DNA of 64,000 bases from Rathayibacter sp. SW19 (GTDB taxonomy: Bacteria; Actinomycetota; Actinomycetes; Actinomycetales; Microbacteriaceae). The stretch spans positions 2,232,001 through 2,296,000 of the forward strand of contig NZ_CP133020.1 in assembly GCF_030866825.1 (NCBI RefSeq). Direction: 5' to 3'. A program made the translations under genes and the position numbers. Shown piece by piece: positions 26,948-34,548 of the stretch (positions within the stretch are counted from its first letter, which is position 1; each line of letters starts with the position of its first letter). The notes under the pieces were generated by a model, which saw only the letters and a program-made list of their open reading frames with translations, searched no databases and was not told the DNA's origin.

Positions 26948-27179
26948 GATTGTACTCGGCCAGCAGGGGCGACTGGTGATCCCGGCCGATATCCGAACCG
27001 CGTTGGGTCTGGAGCCGGGAGACCGGCTGCACCTGTCCGCGCGAGGATCCGCGCTGACTCTCGAGCGGCAAACCGACGCTGTCGCTGAGCTGCGTAAGTT
27101 TGCTGACGACGTGCCGAAGACGCGATCGTTCGTCGATGAGCTGTTGGCGGAACGCCGAGTTGCCGCGGCGAACGAATGA
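26937..27179 (+). CDS. vapB: AbrB-type antitoxin VapB
   Basis: This 80-residue protein has an N-terminal AbrB/MazE-type swapped-hairpin DNA-binding domain (VLGQQGRLVIPADIRTALGL, about residues 6-25) and a C-terminal tail that would wrap the toxin. The ATG at 26937 is chosen because the domain begins right there; the upstream frame overlaps dnaE2. It overlaps vapC by four bases (ATGA), the usual antitoxin-first order. Confidence 0.88.
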   Translation: MDATIVLGQQGRLVIPADIRTALGLEPGDRLHLSARGSALTLERQTDAVAELRKFADDVPKTRSFVDELLAERRVAAANE

Positions 27180-27556
27180 TCGTGCTCGACGCATCAGCCG
27201 TGCTTGCGTTGATCCACAATGAACCAGGCGGCGATGTTGTTGCAGCCGAGATCAACGGGGCGGTGCTCAGCACCGCGAATCTCGCCGAAGTCGTCGGCAA
27301 ACTGGTTGATGCCGGAGTCGACGTCAGGCGCCTGCGGGCATTGATCGCCGCCGCCGGAGTAACGGTTGAACCGCTTACTTCCGCTGACGCCGAACTCGCC
27401 GGAGCGATGCGCGCGCTTGACGGAGGGCGATCGCTCTCACTCGGCGACCGCTGCTGCCTGGCACTGACGATCAGAACAACGCCGTCAGAAGTATTGACCG
27501 CAGACAGGGCCTGGGCCGACCTCGATCTCCCGATCCGAGTGCGACTGATCCGATAA
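27176..27556 (+). CDS. vapC: PIN-domain toxin VapC
   Basis: This 126-residue PIN-domain RNase is the toxin of the VapBC pair. The acidic site is visible: VLDASAVLALIHNEP (Asp5), the Glu in NLAEVV, LSLGDRCCLAL (Asp) and VLTADRAW (Asp). VapC toxins cut tRNA or rRNA; the target here is unknown. The pair marks the start of the accessory region downstream of dnaE2. Confidence 0.9.
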   Translation: MIVLDASAVLALIHNEPGGDVVAAEINGAVLSTANLAEVVGKLVDAGVDVRRLRALIAAAGVTVEPLTSADAELAGAMRALDGGRSLSLGDRCCLALTIRTTPSEVLTADRAWADLDLPIRVRLIR

Positions 27557-27587
27557 TGGACCCGTTAATCGACCTCGCTGCCGCCAC

Positions 27588-27651
27588 GGTCACGCCCTGA
27601 CCGTGTGTCTGCTGCTCGATCAGGTCGAGGTCGACGCAAGGGCGCGAATCA
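27588..27651 (-). pseudogene. remnant of a dihydrofolate-reductase-like gene 3' end
   Basis: About 64 bases match the 3' end of the intact gene at 28940-29545 (positions 28973-29036) with roughly six mismatches, starting with the shared GGTCACGCCCTGA. On the minus strand it still encodes the VDLDLIEQQT stretch. The rest of the gene is gone, so this is a leftover of a second copy. The rest of the vapC-to-cupin interval shows nothing else. Confidence 0.75.
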
Positions 27652-27666
27652 TCGCGCGAGGTCCAG

Positions 27667-28014
27667 TCACACTCGGCCGAAGTCGTCCTGGAGTCGCACG
27701 ATGTCGTCTTCTCCGAGGTATTTGCCGAGCTGCACCTCGATGATCAGGAGCGGGTCGTCGTGGTCATTCACGATGCGATGCGGCTGGCCAATCGCGATGG
27801 TGACCGCCTCGCCGACACGCGCAATGACCGTCTGACCATCGATGACCGCCGACGCGGTCCCTGCGGCAACGACCCAAACTTCGGCCCGATGTTCGTGGGT
27901 CTGGTAGGACAGCCTTGAGTACGGCTTGACCTCGATCCGTTTGACTTTGAACCCTTCACGCTCATCGAGAATCGTCCAGGTTTCCCACGGGCGTTCGTCA
28001 GTCAGACCGATCAC
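27667..28014 (-). CDS. cupin protein, mannose-6-phosphate isomerase type II-like
   Basis: This 115-residue single-domain cupin resembles the C-terminal domain of bifunctional mannose-6-phosphate isomerase/GDP-mannose pyrophosphorylase. RPWETWTILDE, the metal-binding YQTHEHRAEVWVVAAG and IPxxxPHRI-like IGQPHRIVN are present. A stand-alone cupin of this type may act on sugar phosphates, but activity is not proven. The ATG at 28014 has AAGGGAG upstream. Confidence 0.82.
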   Translation of the reverse strand: MIGLTDERPWETWTILDEREGFKVKRIEVKPYSRLSYQTHEHRAEVWVVAAGTASAVIDGQTVIARVGEAVTIAIGQPHRIVNDHDDPLLIIEVQLGKYLGEDDIVRLQDDFGRV

Positions 28015-28110
28015 AGCTGCTCCCTTTTGCGCGTATAGAGACCAGCTAGCGTATGAACGATGCCCATGACCAGCAGCGTCCGCTGGGAGGCATATTCAAT
28101 AGAGGAACGT

Positions 28111-28869
28111 TCAGCGGGCGCGGGCGAGAAGGGCTTCCGACCAGATGCTTTGGTGGTGCTTGGCGTAGTCGGTTGCAGCACGCCAGTGGTCTCCGTGACC
28201 GTCCGAGTACATCGACGCCCACGGTTCGCGGCCGGTATCGTGTGACGAATTCAAGAGTTCGAGCATGGCCGCAGCGCGACGATACATGGCCTTGGGCAGC
28301 TCGGCGCGCAAAGCGCGGTCTGCTCCATACCCGTTGACGAAGGCTACGAGGTTGCCTGCCGCCTCCTGGGGTGTTTGATCGGTGTTGGAGAGCGTGAATG
28401 CCTGAGCCGAGTACGCAAGGTCCCAAAGCCGAGTGCTCGGCGCGGCCGCATCCCAGTCGATGAAGACCCATCGATCCCCAATGATGAGATTCCAGGGTGC
28501 AAGATCGTTGTGGCAGATCAGCTCGGTGCCGGGTGCGGGGATAGCGGTGCTCCACACCGCTTCACCATCGGGGGCGAAAGTCTTACTCGCGTCGTGGATT
28601 GCACGCACCAGTGCTCCGACCCTGCCGAGCTGCGCATGCGTAAGCGGGGCTGATTCGAGCGCCAGTTGACCGGGGATGAATTCGGTGACCTGTCTGCCCT
28701 GCTCGTCTCGGCCGTAGACAGCCGGCACGTCAACTCCGGCCTCGCGCATGGCAGTCATGAACTCGAGCACACTCGGTGAGGCATCGGCCCACTGTTTACG
28801 CACAGTTGAGCCGATACGCACAACCGCACCGCTGGCGTTGCCCCCCGAGAGTAGTTGCTCGCCGTCCAC
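28111..28869 (-). CDS. aminoglycoside phosphotransferase-family kinase
   Basis: This 252-residue protein shows the APH/choline-kinase fold: catalytic HNDLAPWNLI and the metal-binding FIDWDAAAPSTRLWDLA. The N-terminal nucleotide-binding lobe begins at GGNASGAVVRIGSTVRKQ. Family members phosphorylate aminoglycosides, choline or other small molecules; resistance cannot be assumed. The GTG at 28869 is the likely start; a GGAGG lies 13 bases away and a TATTCT six bases upstream would also allow a leaderless mRNA. Confidence 0.82.
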   Translation of the reverse strand: MDGEQLLSGGNASGAVVRIGSTVRKQWADASPSVLEFMTAMREAGVDVPAVYGRDEQGRQVTEFIPGQLALESAPLTHAQLGRVGALVRAIHDASKTFAPDGEAVWSTAIPAPGTELICHNDLAPWNLIIGDRWVFIDWDAAAPSTRLWDLAYSAQAFTLSNTDQTPQEAAGNLVAFVNGYGADRALRAELPKAMYRRAAAMLELLNSSHDTGREPWASMYSDGHGDHWRAATDYAKHHQSIWSEALLARAR

Positions 28870-28939
28870 TGATTGAGAATATCCTCCGGATCGCAAGCGA
28901 GTCGGTCCCCAAGCGGGAACCCTGCAACGATCAGGCTTG

Positions 28940-29545
28940 TCACACAGTGCCACGCACAGCGTAACGGTGCAAGGTCACGCCCTGATCGTATGTCTGCTGC
29001 TCAATCAGGTCGAGGTCGACGCGAGGGTGCGGATCGTCGAAGAGCGGTCGTCCCGTGCCCAGGATGACTGGATGCGTGAACAGCATCAGCTCGTCGATCA
29101 GGCCCGCGCGCAGTAGCTGCGTGGCCAGTGTGGCGCCGCCGACAGCGATGTCGCCAGTCGCATCCTGCCGCAGCGCAGCCAGCTGGTCGATCGCGTCGTC
29201 CCCGCCGACGATGCGCGTGTTGTGGGATGCCAGCGCCGATGTGAGCGTGCGGGTGCGCGACACCAGCACTTTAGGCATAGACGTCCAGATCTCGGCATAC
29301 TCGCGCAGAAAGTCGGGAAGCGATTCGTTGGCACGGGCATCCGGCCAGAACGGGTCCATCATCTCGTAGGTCACGCGACCCTCGATCATCGTCGACACCG
29401 CGCGGGCTCGGGTGTTGAACTCCCGGTGCAGCGGTGCGCCGAGGCGCACCCAGTCGGGACCGCTCAGCTTGCTGTGATCGTCGGCACGCTGCTCGATCAT
29501 GAGATCGAGTGAGACGTTCATCCAGTACACGAATCGCGCGCTCAT
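28940..29545 (-). CDS. dihydrofolate reductase family protein (RibD-C-like)
   Basis: This 201-residue protein belongs to the RibD C-terminal/dihydrofolate reductase-like family, which binds NAD(P)H. MSARFVYWMNVSLDLMIE at the start and VGGATLATQLLRAGLIDEL in the C-terminal half are typical. The substrate is not known; true folate reduction is doubtful. The ATG at 29545 has GAAGGAG upstream. A 3' fragment of a second copy lies at 27588-27651. Confidence 0.85.
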   Translation of the reverse strand: MSARFVYWMNVSLDLMIEQRADDHSKLSGPDWVRLGAPLHREFNTRARAVSTMIEGRVTYEMMDPFWPDARANESLPDFLREYAEIWTSMPKVLVSRTRTLTSALASHNTRIVGGDDAIDQLAALRQDATGDIAVGGATLATQLLRAGLIDELMLFTHPVILGTGRPLFDDPHPRVDLDLIEQQTYDQGVTLHRYAVRGTV

Positions 29546-29691
29546 CGGCACTCCTTCGGGGCGGATCGGCACCGGCCATCGTAAGCGTGTTCGGCATCGG
29601 TGGCAAGCATCGTGTCTCCTACCGGGGACCTTCACGTCGGGGTTTTATCGTTAGTGCTGCTCGGTCGCGATGTAGTTGCAGTTGTGCCGGG

Positions 29692-30279
29692 TCAGAGTAG
29701 AACGTGACGGAGGCCATCTTGTGGGTAACGTGCGAAGTCCGCGTGCCAGCGGCCGGCTTCATCGATTTGCCATGCCCCGGTCTCCAGTGCCCACGTCCAC
29801 CAGTCGACTTGTTCAGCAATCGGCATCGATGGATAATCGGCGAGTGACCAACTCATCGGGTCGTTCATGTAGGTGAGTGGCGGTTGCCCAGGGGTGAGAT
29901 TGATGACGTAGCCGAGATTTCCGATGAGCAGGCTCACGAACTTTCTGCTGGAGAATCCCGAGGTGGGGTTGGTGCCTTCGACGATGCCGATGAACTCATG
30001 CGCGAACTCGAGCGACCAGCCCAGGTCGCCGAACGCGCAGGGCGGGGTGAGGTATCGCAGCGGGTCTCCACCATACGACCCGCGGGCGCCGTCGACACCG
30101 TTGTGCCATTCCCACACGGCACGCGCCTCGTCCGGGAGTTTGACATCGTATTGGGCCTCGAGCTCGAGGGCCTCCCGTGGTGAGATACCCGGGCGAAGGT
30201 TCGCCACAACCGGCGCACCGAGGTTCCGCAAGGCGGCCTCGTAGCGTTCCAGCGCCACGGTGACGTCGTTCGCGGCCAT
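29692..30279 (-). CDS. SMI1/KNR4 (SUKH) family protein
   Basis: This 195-residue protein matches the SUKH superfamily layout: an N-terminal helix, then the GISPREALELEAQYDVKLPDEARAVWEWHNG region (about residues 31-61) where SUKH proteins contact partners, and an IGNLGYVINL beta strand. Bacterial SUKH proteins are often immunity proteins for polymorphic toxins, yet no toxin gene is next to it here. It may be a solitary immunity gene or have another role. Confidence 0.78.
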   Translation of the reverse strand: MAANDVTVALERYEAALRNLGAPVVANLRPGISPREALELEAQYDVKLPDEARAVWEWHNGVDGARGSYGGDPLRYLTPPCAFGDLGWSLEFAHEFIGIVEGTNPTSGFSSRKFVSLLIGNLGYVINLTPGQPPLTYMNDPMSWSLADYPSMPIAEQVDWWTWALETGAWQIDEAGRWHADFARYPQDGLRHVLL

Positions 30280-30440
30280 CCGTTAGTGACCGTGGCAGAT
30301 CAACAGTGTCGGAATCGTTGACGGCCGTGAAGAAATTGGTATTGACAAGAATGCGGCTCCCGAACTCATCTGACCGCTTGTCACGAACTTACTGTAACCG
30401 CTGCCCCATTGCAGGGGTGGCGGTGCCTGCGTAGGCGTCA

Positions 30441-30485
30441 GAACGGCCCGGCGTGATGCAGCAAACATCACACGCCGGGCCGTTC
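30441..30485. repeat. strong inverted repeat
   Basis: GAACGGCCCGGCGTG (30441-30455) pairs perfectly with CACGCCGGGCCGTTC (30471-30485). The stem can be extended through ATG/CAT after a 2-base bulge. No T tract follows on either strand. It may be an old terminator or the edge of a lost element; it stands at the 5' limit of the ABC gene remnant. Nothing else was recognised from 30280 to 30440. Confidence 0.8.
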
Positions 30486-30499
30486 GCCTATCCGGACAT

Positions 30500-31075
30500 C
30501 GTCAGCCTGACGCCGCCGACGCGCTCAAATCAAATCCCGCCCAGCAAAACCCAGTCGTCGCTGCCGCCGCGCTCGTCGGCACCCCACAAGACGCGCAACA
30601 GCAGGTCGAGCACCTCGGGTTCCTCGACCAGGACTCGGAAATGCTCGGCGACTTACGCATGATCGAGAGCGTGATGATCCCACTGACCGCGCGCGGCCCC
30701 GCCGGCCTGGAACGGGCTCAAGAGTTGCTGACCGCGCTGGCCGTCGACCACGTCGCGAACGCGTGGCCGCAATCCTGCTCCGGCGGCGAACGCCAACGCT
30801 GCGGCGTCGCCCGCGCCCTCATCATCAGGCCCGACGTGCTCAACCTGGACGAACCCACCGCAAGCCTGGACAGCCGCAACGCGCACCGCGTGCTCGACGT
30901 CCTGGCCGCCGCCCGCGACGCCGGCACCGCCGTCCTCGTCGCCAGCCACGACAACCTGGTCGTCGACTGGGCCGAGGACATCCTCACCATCGAAGGCGGA
31001 CTGCGCGCATCCGCCACCGAACATAACCAGATGACCGCCGTTAGACGACCCTTGCTGTGCCCGACCGCGCGTTGA
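30500..31075 (+). pseudogene. truncated ABC transporter ATPase
   Basis: The frame encodes the second half of an ABC ATPase of the lipoprotein-release (LolD/MacB-like) type: LGFLDQDSEMLGDLRMIE, then the signature SCSGGERQRCGVARAL and Walker B VLNLDEPTASLD, then the switch His in VASHDN. The Walker A half is absent; the region before about 30560 has no fitting sequence. An ATG at 30641 could start a 144-residue product, but it could not bind ATP normally. No permease gene follows, so it is scored as a decayed gene. Confidence 0.75.
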
Positions 31076-31084
31076 TGGCGAAAC

Positions 31085-31190
31085 CGGCATGCCACGGGCT
31101 GGCGACGTCGTTTTGATCGATATTCAACTCCCCAGACGGGTGAGCGAACGAAGCGTCATCGTCGGTAAGCTCGCGTGGCACCCGCGTAGC
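31085..31190 (-). pseudogene. fragment of a second VIT-family gene
   Basis: About 105 bases align with the intact VIT gene at 35485-35590. The stretch from CGGCATGCCACGG to TTCAACTC (about 44 bases) is almost identical, and similarity then fades. It corresponds to the NIDQNDVASPWHAAF part of the transporter. No open frame remains, so this is a leftover of a duplicated or exchanged copy. Confidence 0.78.
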
Positions 31191-31236
31191 GGTGTGCAAT
31201 ACTCTCCTGCTTCTGGGAGTAGCCGGTATCGCCCGG

Positions 31237-31542
31237 CTACAGATCGAGGACTAGTGCGAGGGCGTCGTCGACTCGCTGTGTCTCGTCGATGGTCAGGAAG
31301 CCGACGGGTTCTGTAAGCCGGGTCAGGTCCACAGTCGCGAGTTGGTCGCACATCACCAGTGTCCGTTGATCGGCGATGATCACCGGCGGCCGGAAGCTGG
31401 TCTCTCGTGCGCTGGTGCTCGTGAACGCGACGATCCAGGTACTGAGCGTGAGCCAGGCCGGTTGCAACACGACCGCGTACCGCCGGCCCTTCTGCTCGTG
31501 GCCCTTACCGCGCGCCGGGAGCCGGTAGACCTCACCCCTCAT
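31237..31542 (-). CDS. MazF/PemK-type toxin
   Basis: This 101-residue protein has the MazF fold start RGEVYRLPARGKGHEQKGRRYAVVLQP, where RG-EV and GRRYAVVL match the endoribonuclease family. MazF proteins cut mRNA at short sites. It follows the antitoxin gene with an 11-base overlap. The downstream neighbour is the VIT gene fragment. Assignment to MazF is by family motifs; the cleavage site cannot be predicted. Confidence 0.84.
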   Translation of the reverse strand: MRGEVYRLPARGKGHEQKGRRYAVVLQPAWLTLSTWIVAFTSTSARETSFRPPVIIADQRTLVMCDQLATVDLTRLTEPVGFLTIDETQRVDDALALVLDL

Positions 31543-31768
31543 GCAGCGCGGCCATCTCCTGCTGGATGGCCCTCACTTCGGCCAGGTCGGCAGGATCGTC
31601 CTTGATGGCGCGCGCCTCTTCTGCGGCAATCCTGCGACGTTCGTCGCGGTTCATCGCCTCCAGAGCGGCGACGATAACCTGATCGGCGCTCTCGTGGCGG
31701 GAGGCGCCGATCTTGAGGAGAAGGTCGCGAGTGCTGCTGCGCACTTTCACGGTGGTGGTATCGGCCAT
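31532..31768 (-). CDS. MazE-like ribbon-helix-helix antitoxin
   Basis: This 78-residue protein shows an N-terminal ribbon-helix-helix-like stretch (TTVKVRSSTRDLLLKIGASR, about residues 4-23) and a charged C-terminal helix suited to bind the toxin. It precedes and overlaps the MazF-type gene, which fits an antitoxin role. The pair probably represses its own promoter. Confidence 0.78.
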   Translation of the reverse strand: MADTTTVKVRSSTRDLLLKIGASRHESADQVIVAALEAMNRDERRRIAAEEARAIKDDPADLAEVRAIQQEMAALHEG

Positions 31769-31859
31769 GACGCAAGTCTACTCATGGTAGACCGATCGTG
31801 GAAACGGCCATCCGCGGACAAGTCTCGGGGGACGTGGCCGGCTCGGGGCCTCACTCTCG

Positions 31860-32342
31860 TCAGCGACCATCATGTGGCGGCGCCACCAACCTCGCAAGAG
31901 CTCGGGAATGCTCGTCGCCCAGGACAGCACGCAGCACTGTGTCAGCCGCCGTGAGTTGATCTGGTGAGACGCGCGCGGCAAGGGCTGCATCGAGCTGGTC
32001 GATCACCCCGACGATCGCGTGCGCGAAGTCGCGGCCCCGGGACGTGAGCGCGATGTTGGTCTGTCGCCCGTCGCGGGCGTCTCGCTCGGCCGTTGCGTAG
32101 CCCCGGCCCTCGAGCCCGGTCGCCACCTTCTTCGCTGCCTGGCGGGTGACGCCCAGCGCTTCGCCGAGTCGGCCGATGGGCAGCGGCCTCCGAAGCAGCA
32201 GTCGCATGGCCAGGGCGTCGCTGCGCCGGTAGTCAGGATAACCAGCCTCGGCAAGAGCGCCGGCCAGCTGCTTCACCCAGCTTTGCCGGGCAAGGGCGAG
32301 CAGATCCCCGAATCGGTACGGAGGTATTGACGACGTACGCAT
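31860..32342 (-). CDS. MarR-family transcriptional regulator
   Basis: This protein of about 160 residues has a MarR winged helix with the recognition region PIGRLGEALGVTRQAAKKVATGLEGRGY and the wing DARDGRQTNIALTSRG. The ATG at 32342 is chosen; a GTG at 32354 is possible. It is divergent from the DUF998 gene with only about 20 bases between the start codons, so it likely regulates that gene and itself. Confidence 0.84.
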   Translation of the reverse strand: MRTSSIPPYRFGDLLALARQSWVKQLAGALAEAGYPDYRRSDALAMRLLLRRPLPIGRLGEALGVTRQAAKKVATGLEGRGYATAERDARDGRQTNIALTSRGRDFAHAIVGVIDQLDAALAARVSPDQLTAADTVLRAVLGDEHSRALARLVAPPHDGR

Positions 32343-32362
32343 CACGACGCACACTAGCAGAT

Positions 32363-33028
32363 ATGCAACCTAGTTACCTATCCAAATCGAGAATCGCGTG
32401 CGCTGCTCTGGCTGGCGTGGCGCTATATGTCGTGATTGATGTGCTGCTGGTATTTCTGCGACCGGAGTTCTCCGTATTGCACAACGCCGAGAGCGACTAC
32501 GGCAGCGCCGGGTCGTGGGCCTGGCTGATGGACGTGAACTTCGTGCTGCGCTGCCTGCTGAGCCTCGCCGTCGTCGTCAGCCTTGTGACGGTCGACGACA
32601 AGACCCGCCGGTTGAGGGTGGCCCTTGTGCTGTTGACCGTGTGGGCCATCGCATCCGGGCTCCTCGCCATCTTCCCCGACGACCCGGCCGGCACGCTCGT
32701 GCGCGGCACCGGGCGCATCCACGTTGCCCTGGCTTTGATTGCCTTCCTCGCGGTGCTGGCTGGCACCATCCTGGCCACCTCAGCGCTGAGGCGGCGCCCG
32801 CGCTGGCACGCTCTGCGAATACCCCTGCTCATCCTCTCGTGGGGTGCGATCGTGCCGCTGCTGCTTCTCGGGCGCGCAGGGCTCCAGCCGGATTCGCTCG
32901 GCGGGCTCTATGAAAAGGTGTTCCTCGCCATGCAGTTGGCGTGGCTCGTGCTGGCCGCCCTGCCGGTCGCATGCCAGCGCGCACTGCAGCAGACCGAGAC
33001 CTTGCACGAGACCGCCAGCATCGGCTGA
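32363..33028 (+). CDS. DUF998 family membrane protein
   Basis: This 221-residue protein has six predicted hydrophobic segments and the DUF998 signature near HNAESDYGSAGSWAWLMDVNFV (about residues 40-61). The function of this family is unknown. The ATG at 32363 sits inside a partial palindrome (32365-32377), and no Shine-Dalgarno is seen, which suggests a leaderless mRNA controlled by the divergent MarR protein. Confidence 0.82.
   Translation: MQPSYLSKSRIACAALAGVALYVVIDVLLVFLRPEFSVLHNAESDYGSAGSWAWLMDVNFVLRCLLSLAVVVSLVTVDDKTRRLRVALVLLTVWAIASGLLAIFPDDPAGTLVRGTGRIHVALALIAFLAVLAGTILATSALRRRPRWHALRIPLLILSWGAIVPLLLLGRAGLQPDSLGGLYEKVFLAMQLAWLVLAALPVACQRALQQTETLHETASIG
32365..32377. promoter_or_regulatory. 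possible MarR operator
   Basis: GCAACCTAGTTAC is an imperfect palindrome (GCAAC/GTTAC around CTA) overlapping the DUF998 start codon, 25 bases from the divergent marR start. A repressor bound here would cover both starts. The assignment is inferred from position. Confidence 0.4.
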
Positions 33029-33089
33029 TGGCAACGCGCACTGGAGGCCAGGCGGCGCGAGTGGTCCCGAGCAGCGCGCGGGAGGCGCC

Positions 33090-33551
33090 TCACGCGAGGT
33101 AGGTGCCCAGTATCTCGAGCACGCCCCGGCTGCCCGCCTCGCGGTTTGGCCCGTCTGCCCAGAACTGGTCGAAGAAGACTCCGTGCTCGATCTGGGTGAG
33201 GCGGGTGCCGCCGTCGATCGGCTCGAATTCGAACGATGCCACCGACGTCGACATGTGCACTGCGTCGAGCCACATGTCGTAGGTGTTGACGATGCGCACG
33301 TGCTCGACGATGTCCGTGTAGGTGGCCTCGAACCGCGAAACCGGGCCGTCATGAAACATTCCGACGGCAACGTCTCGTCCGCCGACGCGGAAGTCGAATG
33401 CCCACTCACCGGGCTCGAAGGTGTCGCCGTCGCCGAACCATTGACGTTTCTGGTCGTCGATTGCGAAGGCATCCCAGACACGCTCGAGCGCAACGGGGTA
33501 GTCGCGGGTCAGGGTGAACCCCGCACGGGCGAGTCTGCGCTCGATCGTCAT
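33090..33551 (-). CDS. SRPBCC (AHSA1-like) domain protein
   Basis: This 153-residue protein is an AHSA1-type SRPBCC domain: LTRDYPVALERVWDAFAIDDQKRQWFG at the N-terminus and WTSMLERIEHGVFF-like EHGVFFDQFW near the end. These proteins form a hydrophobic pocket for small ligands. It is the third gene of an operon after an ArsR regulator and a dihydrofolate-reductase-like gene, an arrangement common for AHSA1 proteins. Confidence 0.84.
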   Translation of the reverse strand: MTIERRLARAGFTLTRDYPVALERVWDAFAIDDQKRQWFGDGDTFEPGEWAFDFRVGGRDVAVGMFHDGPVSRFEATYTDIVEHVRIVNTYDMWLDAVHMSTSVASFEFEPIDGGTRLTQIEHGVFFDQFWADGPNREAGSRGVLEILGTYLA

Positions 33552-33560
33552 CGATACGTC

Positions 33561-34208
33561 CTATCGCGTGAAATTGACGTGGATAGTGCCGCTCTCGGCC
33601 ACCTGGGTCGTCACGGCGTGAGTGCGCTCGAGTCCGCCCAGGTCGTCCCACAGCCGAGTCCCCCGGCCGAGGATGATCGGGGCGATCATGAGGTGCAAGC
33701 TGTCGACCAACCCGGCAAGCAGGAACGCGCGAGCGGTGCTGATACCCCCGCCGACGCGCACGTCCTGGCTGCCGGCGGCTGCTGTCGCCTCTGCGAGCAC
33801 CTCCTGAATAGAGCCGTTGCGGAAATGGAACGTTGTTCCGCCCTCCATCGGAATCGGCGGACGCGAGGCGGTGTGGGTGAGCACGTAGACGGGGGTGTGG
33901 AACGGCGGTTGATCGCCCCACCAGCCCTTCCAGTCCGGGTCGTCCGGGTAGGAGTGCAGGCCGAACATGCCCGCGCCCATGATCTCCGCGCCGACGCCTT
34001 CGACGAACGCGGCGGCGTAACTATCGTCGAGGCCGGTTGTGCCGGCTCCACTGGTTTCGGCGAAGACCAGCTTGCGGAAGGTGCGGGTTGCAGTATAAGC
34101 GGCGGTGAGGCGTTCCCAGTCCTCGCCCATCGGACTTTCAGGGGTCGGCTCGGCGGTGGCGGCATAGCCATCCAGCGAGAGGAACAGGTCGGTGCGAACG
34201 CGGGTCAT
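33561..34208 (-). CDS. dihydrofolate reductase family protein
   Basis: This 215-residue RibD-C-like protein begins MTRVRTDLFLSLDGYAA and contains VGGGISTARAFLLAGLVDSLHLMIAP, the NAD(P)H-binding hallmark of the family. The natural substrate is unknown. It is one base from the ArsR-type gene and nine bases from the AHSA1 gene, so the three form one operon. It is a distant relative of the gene at 28940-29545. Confidence 0.85.
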   Translation of the reverse strand: MTRVRTDLFLSLDGYAATAEPTPESPMGEDWERLTAAYTATRTFRKLVFAETSGAGTTGLDDSYAAAFVEGVGAEIMGAGMFGLHSYPDDPDWKGWWGDQPPFHTPVYVLTHTASRPPIPMEGGTTFHFRNGSIQEVLAEATAAAGSQDVRVGGGISTARAFLLAGLVDSLHLMIAPIILGRGTRLWDDLGGLERTHAVTTQVAESGTIHVNFTR

Positions 34209-34209
34209 G

Positions 34210-34548
34210 TCACGCTTCCTTCGGTGTGGTTCGGGTCAGGTGGATGCCGAGCCGGTCGGCTTGGCGTTCTGCGGGGGTTCGTTGCTCGCTGAGCCACAGC
34301 TGCAGCACGTCGAGTGCGCTCGGCCTCAGGCTCACGGTGCGGACGCGTCCAGATTTCTGCGACGTGACCACTCCCGCATCCTCGAGGATGCGCAGGTGCT
34401 GCATGAGCGACGGCAGGGCCATCGAGAACGGTGCCGCAAGCTCGGACACAACGGCTGGAGACTTCGCCAACCGTTGCACGACGGCGCGCCGCGTCGGGTC
34501 CGCGAGAGCACGGAGCACGGCGTCAAGCTCGTCGTAATACTTAGGCAC
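34210..34548 (-). CDS. ArsR-family transcriptional regulator
   Basis: This 112-residue winged-helix protein starts DELDAVLRALADPTRRAVVQRLA, followed by the recognition helix region MALPSLMQHLRILEDAGVV. No cysteine pair for metal sensing is present, so it belongs to the non-metal ArsR branch that accompanies AHSA1 proteins. It heads the operon and probably represses it. The region 34549-34712 upstream separates it from the divergent cupin gene. Confidence 0.86.
   Translation of the reverse strand: MPKYYDELDAVLRALADPTRRAVVQRLAKSPAVVSELAAPFSMALPSLMQHLRILEDAGVVTSQKSGRVRTVSLRPSALDVLQLWLSEQRTPAERQADRLGIHLTRTTPKEA

Noticed and set aside
30441..30485. Rho-independent terminator
   Set aside because: The stem is strong but there is no T tract on either strand and no gene ends there; it is listed as an inverted repeat.
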